From contig NZ_JBNPXI010000007.1 in NCBI RefSeq assembly GCF_050433385.1, forward strand, positions 1 to 64,000: DNA of 64,000 bases, read 5' to 3'. A program made the position numbers and the translations under genes. Shown piece by piece: positions 17,438-26,166 of this stretch. Positions within the stretch are counted from its first letter, which is position 1. Each line of letters starts with the position of its first letter. Under the pieces are notes generated by a model. It was not told where the DNA came from, ran no database searches, and saw only the letters and a list, made by a program, of their open reading frames with translations. The stretch is from Brassicibacter mesophilus (GTDB lineage: Bacteria; Bacillota; Clostridia; Tissierellales; Proteiniboraceae).

Positions 17438-17633
17438 TTAAATCGACAATGAAACTCCGCTCGTTTTTCAAAAGGTCTCACAATAAGTATTCTGCTACGA
17501 TCAATATTTTTTTCAGAGTATAACCAAATATTACTTTAAAAAGGAACCGAAATAGGACACTTGAATATTATGTACTAGGATATGGGACTAGACTTTACTT
17601 ATATCCAAATTAGTAGATACAGGAGGTATTTTA

Positions 17634-18443
17634 ATGTCAAATAATAGTCAATATGGTATAAAGATAGCTTATGGTACACCTCAAGCAGTTGATAGTTGTT
17701 CAGCAAAATCCACATGTGTTAATGTAAGAGGAGAAGTTTTAGATACTTGTGTAAATAAGAAAGTTGATATAACAGGACTAACATCTGGAGTAGTGGCAAA
17801 GATTCCTGTTGTACTGGCTGAACTTAAGATGCAAATTAATGTTGATTCAATAATTGAACTACCTGAATTCGCATTTGAAATAAAGGATATTAAAAAACAT
17901 TTAAAAATAACACAATGCTTGTTATTACAAAACACTAATATGCTATTTATAAAAGGATTTGTAAGAAAAAACATTCAATATGCAACTCGTTCCTGTTCAA
18001 ATTCAAAAGGGTTCTGTGGAGATATAAAGCATTGTACTGTAGATGTTCCATTTAGATGTACAACACCGATTAATTTTAACGGAATTTGTCCAGAGCCTGT
18101 TATCAACAGAACTTCATCTGAGTTTGAATATTTTAGAGAACAAAAAATATTTGGACCAGAATTTGCAGAAAAGGATAGACTTTTATCTGGAGACCTTTCT
18201 GAATTTAATCAAGTAAGTACAGAATATTTTAACGAACTTCCATTCTGTGAATTAATAAGCAGTAAAATAGTTGAATTTGATGAATTTTTAAATCCTACAC
18301 ATCCTAAAGGAATGACAGTACCTTTTGAAGAAAAACAGTTCAAAAAAATAGAAGAAAAAATGGTAATATTCTTAACTCTAAAAATCCTTCAAAAACGTCA
18401 AGTAGCAATTCCACCATCAAGAATAGATCCTATAGATTGCTAG
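17634..18443 (+). CDS. SPOCS/DUF3794-like spore surface protein (exosporium type)
   Basis: A 269-residue cysteine-containing protein. Residues 45-115 hold the pattern VAKIPVVLAELKMQINVDS, then FEIKDIKKHLKITQC and LFIKGFVRKNIQYA, which is shared by clostridial coat/exosporium proteins of the CsxC/DUF7852 group and is related to the SPOCS fold of SipL. The Cys-rich segment around 125-150 would suit disulfide cross-linking. There is no signal peptide, as expected for a mother-cell protein. AGGAGG lies ten bases before the ATG. It sits just after the YjcZ-like pair, which supports a sporulation cluster. Precise role unknown. Confidence 0.7.
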   Translation: MSNNSQYGIKIAYGTPQAVDSCSAKSTCVNVRGEVLDTCVNKKVDITGLTSGVVAKIPVVLAELKMQINVDSIIELPEFAFEIKDIKKHLKITQCLLLQNTNMLFIKGFVRKNIQYATRSCSNSKGFCGDIKHCTVDVPFRCTTPINFNGICPEPVINRTSSEFEYFREQKIFGPEFAEKDRLLSGDLSEFNQVSTEYFNELPFCELISSKIVEFDEFLNPTHPKGMTVPFEEKQFKKIEEKMVIFLTLKILQKRQVAIPPSRIDPIDC

Positions 18444-18455
18444 ATAAAGTAACCA

Positions 18456-18487
18456 GTAAAAACCACCGTAACAGGTGGTTTTTACAA
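18456..18487 (+). terminator. Terminator of the spore-surface protein gene
   Basis: A perfect 12-bp stem (18456-18467 with 18474-18485) with a 6-base loop; the 3' arm includes five T. Confidence 0.8.
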
Positions 18488-18594
18488 TGCAATTATTAAT
18501 ATTTCTTGATTAAAAGGTAAAAACTGTACTAGATAAGTCATATTAAATAGGCTATAATAACATCTAATGAAAAATTGTTATAAGGAGATACAAT

Positions 18595-19554
18595 ATGCAA
18601 TATTTACTATTATTACTAGGATTTGTCCTGCTTATAAAAGGAGCTGACTTCTTTGTCGACGGTTCTTCTGCTATTGCAAAAAAGTTGAAGGTTCCACCTA
18701 TGCTAATTGGTCTGACTATTGTAGCATTTGGAACTAGCGCACCAGAAGCAGCGGTAAGCATTAATGCAGCGCTAAAGGGTTCTAACGAAATAGCTTTAGG
18801 TAATGTAATAGGATCAAATATTTTTAATATTTTACTAGTGGTTGGTCTATCATCTGTTATAAAACCTATTAATATTAAAATTAAAACGATTTTAAAAGAG
18901 TTTCCATTTATGTTTTTAGCAACTATTATTCTCTATATTCTAGGGAATGATGTTCGCTTACAAGATAATTCAATAAATAAGATATCTCAAGGTGATGGAC
19001 TTATTTTACTATCAGTATTTGCGGTGTTTCTTTATTACTTAGTCGAAATGGCTGTACTGTCAAAAGAAAGCAAAATTGACAATTCGCCTAATGAAATTAA
19101 AGAGCAGTCTATATTAAAAAGTGTTCTAGCTGGATTAGCTGGATTGGCAGGTATTATCATAGGAGCTGATCTTGTTGTTAAGTCAAGTTCAGCCATAGCC
19201 CTAAGTCTAGGAATGAGTGATACTCTTGTAGGCTTAACTATTGTCGCTATTGGAACATCATTACCTGAATTAGTAACTTCTGTTGTTGCTGCTTCTAAGG
19301 GTGAAAGTGATATCGGAATAGGTAACGCCATAGGATCAAATTTATTTAATATTTTGTTTATCCTTGGACTATCGTCACTAATTAATCCAATAGTAGTAGA
19401 AGAAAAGATACTTTTTGATATTATGTTTTTACTAGGAGCTACATTTATAGCCTTCATAGTAGCAGCAACTAAAAAAAGAGCTTCTAGAATCGAAGGTGCA
19501 CTTTTATCTTTGCTATACATTGGTTACACAGCTTTCATAATTATAAGAAACTAA
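18595..19554 (+). CDS. Calcium/sodium antiporter (CaCA family, YrbG-like)
   Basis: A 319-residue membrane protein made of two inverted repeats, each with one alpha motif: GTSAPEAAVSI and GNVIGSNIFNI in the first half, GTSLPELVTSV and GNAIGSNLFNI in the second. These residues form the ion-binding sites of cation/Ca exchangers, which extrude calcium in exchange for sodium or protons. AAGGAG lies eight bases before the ATG. Monocistronic with its own terminator. Confidence 0.92.
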   Translation: MQYLLLLLGFVLLIKGADFFVDGSSAIAKKLKVPPMLIGLTIVAFGTSAPEAAVSINAALKGSNEIALGNVIGSNIFNILLVVGLSSVIKPINIKIKTILKEFPFMFLATIILYILGNDVRLQDNSINKISQGDGLILLSVFAVFLYYLVEMAVLSKESKIDNSPNEIKEQSILKSVLAGLAGLAGIIIGADLVVKSSSAIALSLGMSDTLVGLTIVAIGTSLPELVTSVVAASKGESDIGIGNAIGSNLFNILFILGLSSLINPIVVEEKILFDIMFLLGATFIAFIVAATKKRASRIEGALLSLLYIGYTAFIIIRN

Positions 19555-19560
19555 TATTAA

Positions 19561-19590
19561 AAGCATCCTTCACAGGATGCTCTTTGATTT
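19561..19590 (+). terminator. Terminator of the cation antiporter gene
   Basis: Stem AGCATCCT (19562-19569) with AGGATGCT (19574-19581), 4-base loop, then CTTTGATTTTG. Confidence 0.7.
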
Positions 19591-19642
19591 TGTAACATAT
19601 AAATAATCTTATTAATATATGGTTATATGAAAAACATTAAAT

Positions 19643-19876
19643 CTATTTGCTTATAAGCTTCTTAATTTCATTTACATCAGCTGTTCTTCCCTTTACAACA
19701 ACCTTTTCATCTACTACAAGTACTGGTGTTGTCATAACTCCATATTTCATTATACTAACAATATCCTCAACTTTTTCAATGGTAGCCTCTATACCTAATT
19801 CGTCTACAGCTTGCTTAACATTTTTTTCTAGATCGTCACATTTTGAACAACCTGTTCCCAATATTTTTATATTCAT
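19643..19876 (-). CDS. Thioredoxin-fold redox-active disulfide protein 2 family
   Basis: A 77-residue thioredoxin-like protein with the redox centre GTGCSKCDDLE (CxxC at about residues 9-12) and the cis-proline segment TTPVLVVDEK. This small family is seen beside permeases and thiol systems in anaerobes. The start is the ATG at 19874-19876, seven bases after GGAGGA, not the in-frame ATG 18 bases upstream. Its electron partner is not visible nearby. Confidence 0.85.
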   Translation of the reverse strand: MNIKILGTGCSKCDDLEKNVKQAVDELGIEATIEKVEDIVSIMKYGVMTTPVLVVDEKVVVKGRTADVNEIKKLISK

Positions 19877-19988
19877 CCAATAATCCTCCTTCATTTTTTA
19901 TTGTATTATACATACCTAAGTTTAAATCTAAAAATACACTTGTATATGAATAAAATAGAAAAAAATTTGCTTATAAGATCTTCTTGGT

Positions 19989-20045
19989 TTATGAACCTAT
20001 AGTTTCCTCAAAATTTCCTTCACATGGACATTCTATTTTGTTCAT
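19989..20045 (-). CDS. Possible 18-codon ORF translationally coupled to recJ
   Basis: An ATG overlaps the recJ stop codon (ATGA, 20042-20045) and opens an 18-residue frame beginning MNKIECPCEG. It has no separate Shine-Dalgarno site, so translation would rely on coupling to recJ. It may be a chance ORF or the stub of a lost gene. Confidence 0.2.
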   Translation of the reverse strand: MNKIECPCEGNFEETIGS

Positions 20046-21718
20046 ATTCTTATATCCTCTATCACCATCTGAGGACTAATTTTCCCATTATACTCATTTA
20101 TTTCTGGACTAAAAGCTACATCAACTGATGAAGGCAACTTTAGTTTGTTATACTTTTCTGCTAAAGAAAAACCTATTCCATTAAGAAATGTGTTTCCCTT
20201 TTTCCCATTAAACTTCAAATGCTCATTATTGCTGCCACATGCCTTTGTCCAACTAGTGTTAACCTCTACACCCTTTATCATAAATAACGGCTTAGGATTT
20301 CCCATTCCATAAGGTTCAAGCTTACTTATATCTTCTATTAGCTCTAGTGTTAATTCATGTGCATCTAGTTCTGATGTTATCTCTATTTTAGGTACAAATA
20401 TACTAGGACTATCTTTCTTGATCTTTTTAGCTCTTTTATCAAGTCTTTCTCTCAGTTCGTCTAGCTTCTCTTCTTCGATAGAAAATCCACATGCCATTTC
20501 ATGCCCACCGAAGCCAATAAACAAATCAGAAAGTTCAACTAATTCCTGATATATGTCTATTCCCTTGATGCTTCTTCCACTTCCTTTTAAATATCCTTCT
20601 TCGGATTTTGTTACTACTAATGTCGGCTTATAGAATGTATCTTTTATTCTACCAGCAACGATTCCTATGATTCCTTCTGAAATGCCATCTGCTCTTAGCA
20701 CTAAAAAGTCATAGTCCATATAATAGTTTTCCACTAGAGAATGACAATACTCTTCTCCTTTTTCCTGTATCTTCTGTCTTTCTTTATTTAGTCCAAATAA
20801 TATACTAGCTAGCTTTGCTGCTTCTTCAACATCTTTTTCTAATAAAAGCTTTACACCTAGCTTTGCATCCTCTATTCTGCCAGCGGCATTAAAGCATGGT
20901 CCGATAACAAAACCTATTCTCCCTACATTAATCTCTTTTTCTTTTAATCCAACTACATCTCTTAAAACTGATAGTCCTAGACGTTTATTTGAGTTAATAG
21001 TCTTTAGTCCGTATTTTACTAATGTTCTATTTTCATCTATCAAAGGCACTATATCTGCTATAGTTGCCAAAGTTACCAAATCTAAGAGATTTGATAATAT
21101 CCCTTTTGGAAAATTTAATGTTCTTTGTAATGCTTGTGCTAGCTTAAATGCTATTCCACAGCCACACAGTTCCTTAAAAGGATATTCATCTCCTTGCTGC
21201 TTTACGTTTATAAGTACACATTCTGGTAGCTTTTCTGGAGGATTATGATGGTCTGTAACTATGATATCTAGTCCTATTTCTTTTGCATATTCAACTTCAA
21301 AAAAAGAGCTTACTCCATTATCAACTGTAATTATCAAATCACCATTCATTTTTTCCTTGATATACTTTATTGCATCTTTATTCATACCATATCCTTCAGA
21401 AAATCTATTAGGTATATAATAGTCTATATTGTCAGTAGTATATCTGAAAAACTCTACTAAAAGTGTTGTGGAGGTAACACCGTCAACATCATAATCTCCA
21501 AATATGATAATCTTGCTGTTATTATCTAAGTGATATCTGATTTTTTCTACTGCTTCATTCATGTTCATTATTAAAAATGGATCATATGTTTTTTTTGGTT
21601 TATCATTTAAAAATTCTTCTATTTCTTCTGGATCTGTTATTCCTTTTGAATATAATATATTTTCAACAACAGACAATTCTCCTATTCTTTGTCCATTATA
21701 GTTCCAAATCTTATCCAT
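20042..21718 (-). CDS. recJ: Single-stranded-DNA-specific exonuclease RecJ
   Basis: A 558-residue DHH-family 5'-3' exonuclease acting in recombination and repair. The metal-binding motifs are GDYDVDGVTST (near 74-84), TVDNGVSS and TDHHNPPE (the DHH box); the DHHA1 part shows RSIKGIDI and GFGGHEMACGFS, followed by a C-terminal OB-like domain. It is at the short end for RecJ and lacks the extra C-terminal domain of the B. subtilis protein. It starts 28 bp after the SNF2 helicase gene ends, so the two are probably co-transcribed DNA-metabolism genes. Confidence 0.93.
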   Translation of the reverse strand: MDKIWNYNGQRIGELSVVENILYSKGITDPEEIEEFLNDKPKKTYDPFLIMNMNEAVEKIRYHLDNNSKIIIFGDYDVDGVTSTTLLVEFFRYTTDNIDYYIPNRFSEGYGMNKDAIKYIKEKMNGDLIITVDNGVSSFFEVEYAKEIGLDIIVTDHHNPPEKLPECVLINVKQQGDEYPFKELCGCGIAFKLAQALQRTLNFPKGILSNLLDLVTLATIADIVPLIDENRTLVKYGLKTINSNKRLGLSVLRDVVGLKEKEINVGRIGFVIGPCFNAAGRIEDAKLGVKLLLEKDVEEAAKLASILFGLNKERQKIQEKGEEYCHSLVENYYMDYDFLVLRADGISEGIIGIVAGRIKDTFYKPTLVVTKSEEGYLKGSGRSIKGIDIYQELVELSDLFIGFGGHEMACGFSIEEEKLDELRERLDKRAKKIKKDSPSIFVPKIEITSELDAHELTLELIEDISKLEPYGMGNPKPLFMIKGVEVNTSWTKACGSNNEHLKFNGKKGNTFLNGIGFSLAEKYNKLKLPSSVDVAFSPEINEYNGKISPQMVIEDIRI

Positions 21719-21745
21719 ATTTATCCTCCATTAAGCTTATTTATA

Positions 21746-24700
21746 TCAAATCTCAAACAATTCTCTTATTTCATTTTCACTCATTTTTGAAACAAGTGTT
21801 TCACCGGGCTGAATTACTGCATCAATCATTTTCTTTTTCTTTTCTTGAAGCTTGTATATTTTATCTTCAATCGTTCCTTGCGTTATTAGTTTCATAACAT
21901 GAACGGAGTTTTTCTGTCCTATTCTATGAGCTCTGTCCGTGGCCTGTTCTTCTACAGCAGGATTCCACCATGGATCAAAGTGTATAACTGTATCTGCACC
22001 AGTGAGATTTAGGCCTGTACCTCCTGCTTTTAGAGAAATAAGAAAAACATCTCCGTTTCCTTTGTTAAAGCTCTCAACTAGCTGTCCTCTTTCTTTAGTG
22101 TCTGTAGAGCCATCTAAATATAGGAACTTTATACCTTTTTTCTCTAGCATATCTTTAATTATCTTCAGCATACTTGTAAATTGAGAAAATAGCAATATAC
22201 GATGCCCACTATCTATAGAGTCATCTATTATCTCTTCAAGAAGCTGAAGCTTACCACTTTCTCCGCTAAATTCATCAATAAATAGAGATGGATGGCAGCA
22301 AATTTGTCTAAGCCTTGTTAATCCAGCTAATATTTTTATGTGACTTTTCTCAAAGCCTTTATCTTTTATTTCTTCTTCTATCTCACCTTTTACTTGCTTA
22401 AGATAAGCTAGATATACTTTTTTCTGCTCCTTAGTCAGTTCTGCTACAAGCTTATGCTCTATTTTTTCAGGTAGCTCTTTTAACACATCTCTTTTAAGTC
22501 TTCTTAGTATAAATGGTTTAATATGCTTACTCAACTCATCCAAAGCTTTATTGTCATGATCCTTTATGATAGGCTTTTCATATCTTTTTACGAATTTGCT
22601 GTGTGATTGTAGGTATCCAGGCATTATAAAATCAAATATAGACCATAGCTCTGTCAAAGAATTCTCAATAGGTGTTCCTGTAAGCCCAAAGTAGTTCTGT
22701 GCTTTTATTTCTTTTACTGATTTAGCATTAAGTGACATGGAATTTTTGATGTGCTGTGCTTCATCTAATATGCAGTATTTAAATTTAATATTCTCGTACA
22801 GATCTATATCTCTCCTAATAAGTGGATATGAAGTTACAACTATATCATAGTTCATAATATCATCTATATTCGTCTGTCTTTCACTTTTATTTCCTGCAAT
22901 TATTAGTGTTTTTAGCTCAGGTGTAAATTTTTCAACTTCGGCTGCCCAGTTATACACTAGTGAAGTAGGAGCTATAATAAGAGTAGGAAGATTATCATAT
23001 TCTGTTTTCTCTGATAATATAAAAGCCAATACTTGGAGAGTTTTGCCTAACCCCATATCATCTGCCAATATTCCGCCCATGCCATATGCAGATAATGTTT
23101 TTAACCACTTAAATCCAAATCTCTGGTAATCTCTTAATATGCTTTCAAGTTTTTGAGGTATAGAGTAGTCTATATCACCGGGTTCTCTTATATTTTGTAC
23201 TAATTCTTTGAATAATAGATTTCTCTTTATATATCCAAGCTCTGACTGCTTAAATTTCTCATCTAAATACATTGCTCTGAACTTAGGTATCTGTATGCTA
23301 TCTTTGTCAAAATCCTTTTTATCAAGATCTAGGTAATCTAATACTTCTGAGATGCTATTAAGCTCACCCATTTCAAGAGGAAGATAAGAGCCATCTTTGA
23401 GCTTATAATATTTTTTCTTTTCCTTTAATGAATTAAAAACATCTATAAGCTCTGATCTACTAATGCCATCTATATCAAATGTAAACTCTAGCATATCATT
23501 TTCAGAATTTAACCTAATTCCTCCAGAAAACGATGATGCTTCCCTGATTTTTACACTCTTAAAAGCCTCTGAATAAAATATATCGGATTTTTCTTGAAGC
23601 ATAGGTATCTTTCTATAAATGAAATCATATATTTTTTCTTCATCATCAAGATAAACCTGATTATTTTTAACCTTAAATTCTGATGCTTCAAAGAGATTAA
23701 GAACTTCTTTTTCTTTTTCCAAATCTCTTATTAATATTCTCTCTTCTTTTGCTTTCTTTTCTTCATGAGCAAATGGATTTATTATTATGTCTCCATAGAC
23801 AAACTTCAAATCACATATGATTGTGTTCTCATTATTATCTAGATAAACTTCTATTTTAATACGTGGTTTATAAATAGATGATTGTACTTTATCATCTATT
23901 TCAATATCTCCTATTTTTTCTATAAACGGGTATACTTCAGATACGAATCTATCATTGTATTCTTGTGGTATTTTTATTGAGTTATGTTTTTGCTTAGAAA
24001 GTGCTGAGTAAAATGGAGCAAAATATTCTCGCTGTTGTTTTGAAGCCCTATAGATTGTATCATGTCTTAAAAAGTATTCTCCGTCTACTACTAATGGAAT
24101 CAACAGCTTTCCATAGTCTACATTAAGTACTAGATCATTGTCTTTTTTATCTAGTGTAAACTTTAGTGGTATATCCTCTTCTAATATCTTAACATTGTCA
24201 AATTGCCTATTCATAATTATTGCATTAAAGCTTCTATCTTTAATAATATCAAAAAGTCTCTTTGTTGCTATAGTTGTAAGTTGTACCCTTTTACCTTTAA
24301 ATAAGCTTGTTTTCCCAAAGCCATAATTCCGTTCATTTATTATTTCTTCTGTGTCATATATCTCCTGTAAAAGATTTATGATAGGCTGGTCAGTTTCTCT
24401 AAAGCTGTGCTTTTCGGGATCAAAAGTAAAATGCTTTCCAAACTGTAATTGCTCCTTACTTTCTATGCTCCCAAGTAGCTTTTTTATACTTTTTACAGTA
24501 TATAGCTTATTCTCCCCAATACGCATGCTCAAGAAAGATGCATTTTCAATACCAATATATTCATTAAAATCAAATTCATATGTTAATTCAAGTTGTACTG
24601 GAATCTTCGCATCTGTTTGCTTAAATCGAAAAAAATCTAATATATTTTTAGCTATTCCTTGTGATTTAGCATGTATATATTCGCCTCTTCGCTCTCTTTC

Positions 24701-24979
24701 TCTAATCTCATATAGTACAGCAATAATATGCTTGCAGTAACCCCAGTATTCATCATATGCTGGACACGTACACGTCGCCTTACGAAAATCTCCATCCGAA
24801 TCAAATTCAGTTTTTACTCTATAGTTTTTAGTGCCTGATACAGTAGCATAAAATGACATCTTTTCATTATCAAATACTAATGCATTTACTTTCTTTTCTG
24901 TATAGTATTGTTGCCCTTTAACATAAGTAGTGTAATTTGCACTTACATCCTTAATTATTTCATCTGAAATATTAAACAT
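21746..24979 (-). CDS. SWIM zinc-finger SNF2-family helicase
   Basis: A 1077-residue protein. The N-terminal SWIM zinc finger has ligands C70, C72, C82 and H84 (CTCP...YCKH). A long SNF2-helicase-associated region follows. From about residue 620 comes a full Swi2/Snf2 ATPase: Walker A DDMGLGKT (about 640), DEAQH (about 738), LTGTPIENS, then the second lobe with LFSQFTSML and DRAHRIGQ. Such proteins move along duplex DNA and remodel protein-DNA complexes. No nuclease or methylase gene accompanies it, so a defence role is not supported; the recJ neighbour suggests repair. Confidence 0.88.
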   Translation of the reverse strand: MFNISDEIIKDVSANYTTYVKGQQYYTEKKVNALVFDNEKMSFYATVSGTKNYRVKTEFDSDGDFRKATCTCPAYDEYWGYCKHIIAVLYEIRERERRGEYIHAKSQGIAKNILDFFRFKQTDAKIPVQLELTYEFDFNEYIGIENASFLSMRIGENKLYTVKSIKKLLGSIESKEQLQFGKHFTFDPEKHSFRETDQPIINLLQEIYDTEEIINERNYGFGKTSLFKGKRVQLTTIATKRLFDIIKDRSFNAIIMNRQFDNVKILEEDIPLKFTLDKKDNDLVLNVDYGKLLIPLVVDGEYFLRHDTIYRASKQQREYFAPFYSALSKQKHNSIKIPQEYNDRFVSEVYPFIEKIGDIEIDDKVQSSIYKPRIKIEVYLDNNENTIICDLKFVYGDIIINPFAHEEKKAKEERILIRDLEKEKEVLNLFEASEFKVKNNQVYLDDEEKIYDFIYRKIPMLQEKSDIFYSEAFKSVKIREASSFSGGIRLNSENDMLEFTFDIDGISRSELIDVFNSLKEKKKYYKLKDGSYLPLEMGELNSISEVLDYLDLDKKDFDKDSIQIPKFRAMYLDEKFKQSELGYIKRNLLFKELVQNIREPGDIDYSIPQKLESILRDYQRFGFKWLKTLSAYGMGGILADDMGLGKTLQVLAFILSEKTEYDNLPTLIIAPTSLVYNWAAEVEKFTPELKTLIIAGNKSERQTNIDDIMNYDIVVTSYPLIRRDIDLYENIKFKYCILDEAQHIKNSMSLNAKSVKEIKAQNYFGLTGTPIENSLTELWSIFDFIMPGYLQSHSKFVKRYEKPIIKDHDNKALDELSKHIKPFILRRLKRDVLKELPEKIEHKLVAELTKEQKKVYLAYLKQVKGEIEEEIKDKGFEKSHIKILAGLTRLRQICCHPSLFIDEFSGESGKLQLLEEIIDDSIDSGHRILLFSQFTSMLKIIKDMLEKKGIKFLYLDGSTDTKERGQLVESFNKGNGDVFLISLKAGGTGLNLTGADTVIHFDPWWNPAVEEQATDRAHRIGQKNSVHVMKLITQGTIEDKIYKLQEKKKKMIDAVIQPGETLVSKMSENEIRELFEI

Positions 24980-25114
24980 GATTCACCTCTAATTGTATAG
25001 CTTGTCTATTATTTTTAACATTATTCGTATTTTTAAACTAAAATTATTATATCATATTAAGTTAATATGTCGCAGTGACTCTATATATACTCAAGTACTA
25101 TTTTTAATATAAAA

Positions 25115-25160
25115 GTGCACCTCCAAAAGTTAAGTTTATTGCCTAACTTTTGGGGTGCAC
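25115..25160 (-). terminator. Terminator built on an IS-end-like inverted repeat
   Basis: GTGCACCTCCAAAAGTTA (25115-25132) pairs with TAACTTTTGGGGTGCAC (25144-25160) with one bulged base and an 11-base loop. On the minus strand it is followed by TTTTATATT, 30 bp after the stop of the DUF2680 gene, so it can terminate that gene. The arms look like IS3-family terminal repeats, but no transposase is present. Confidence 0.6.
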
Positions 25161-25190
25161 CTCATTTATAGCTTTCTTATAGACATTTAT

Positions 25191-25541
25191 TTATTGGGCT
25201 TGATTGTTCCAGTATCCTCCATTCATCATTCCTGGACCAAACCCACTGTTATTTTCATTTCCATATCCTCTTCCAAACCCACTGTCATGACAAGATCCTG
25301 GATATCCAATGCCATTTTCTTCATGGTATTTTTGCATATCGTCGAAATGCTCACTCCAATATTCTGCTTGTTTTTCAGTCATTTCACCATCTTTTACTGC
25401 TTGTTGTACTTGATCCTTTCTCCATTTAATCATGTCCTTAAACCAATCTGGAAGTTTCTCGCCCCCATCAGCTGCAAGAGCAAAGCTTCCAACAGAAATA
25501 ACCAAAATTCCAACAAGAACTAAGGATATAATTTTTTTCAT
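25191..25541 (-). CDS. DUF2680 secreted protein
   Basis: A 116-residue exported protein. Residues 1-24 form a signal peptide ending at ALA-ADG. The core (LPDWFKDMIKWRKDQVQQAVKDG, MTEKQAEYW) matches the DUF2680 repeat found in clostridial envelope proteins, and the tail is rich in Gly, Asn and Tyr. Good GAGGAGG upstream of ATG. Function unknown; the divergent membrane-protein gene 120 bp away shares the intergenic promoter region. Confidence 0.75.
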   Translation of the reverse strand: MKKIISLVLVGILVISVGSFALAADGGEKLPDWFKDMIKWRKDQVQQAVKDGEMTEKQAEYWSEHFDDMQKYHEENGIGYPGSCHDSGFGRGYGNENNSGFGPGMMNGGYWNNQAQ

Positions 25542-25664
25542 ATAATCGCCTCCTCATATATTTGTTGATTTAATTATAGCTGCATTTTGTGAAGAGAATA
25601 TGAAGATAATATGCTATTAGTGTATAATAAAGAAAATAGGCAATTTTATGAAAGGATGAAATAT

Positions 25665-26117
25665 ATGCATAAATTTCTCAAGAATCTTTTGGTCATAGCT
25701 ATAGTTTCATTGATATTACAAGCTGCATGGGAATATTGGCAATGCAGTATATATTATACTATGGCTGATTTGACCAATCATACCAGACTAATGACTAGTG
25801 CTACATTGGGAGATATTATGATGACTATAGTACTTTATGGATTGTTAGTGTTAGTAAATCATGATGTCAATTGGATAATAAGAAGGTGGAACTTAAAGGA
25901 GTATGTTATTATGGCACTTTATGCCTTATTCCTAAGCTTTTATTTTGAAATTAGTGCACTTCATTCTAGTAGATGGGGATACAATGAATTAATGCCTTTG
26001 TTCCCAACTACTAACATAGCTTTAATACCTGTTATTCAACTACTAATATTATTTCCAGTTAGCTTCTACATAAGTAGATTAATTTTAGAAAGGACAGCTA
26101 AAAATTACAATACTTAG
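25665..26117 (+). CDS. Hypothetical polytopic membrane protein
   Basis: About 150 residues with four or five hydrophobic helices, a Trp/Tyr-rich first loop (WEYWQCSIYYT) and a conserved-looking SRWGYNELMPLFP segment. I do not recognise the family. An earlier in-frame start at 25611 is unlikely because a TATAAT box (25623-25628) overlaps it; the ATG at 25665 has AAGGA eight bases upstream. The gene ends at a bidirectional terminator shared with the xanthine dehydrogenase operon. Confidence 0.6.
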   Translation: MHKFLKNLLVIAIVSLILQAAWEYWQCSIYYTMADLTNHTRLMTSATLGDIMMTIVLYGLLVLVNHDVNWIIRRWNLKEYVIMALYALFLSFYFEISALHSSRWGYNELMPLFPTTNIALIPVIQLLILFPVSFYISRLILERTAKNYNT

Positions 26118-26144
26118 ACAGTATTGAGTTAGTAGAGAATAGAA

Positions 26145-26166
26145 AAAGGACGGTTTCCCGTCCTTT
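26145..26166. terminator. Bidirectional terminator
   Basis: AAAGGACGG (26145-26153) pairs with CCGTCCTTT (26158-26166), loop of four. It lies between convergent genes and has A/T runs on both sides. Confidence 0.75.

Noticed and set aside
17441..17520. Second gene fragment next to the YmaF remnant
   Set aside because: A short minus-strand frame (reading SRILIVRPFEKRAEF) is open, but I cannot assign it to any family and it has no start.
21746..24979. SNF2 helicase as part of a phage-defence island
   Set aside because: No methylase, nuclease or other defence gene accompanies it; neighbours are recJ and small envelope genes.
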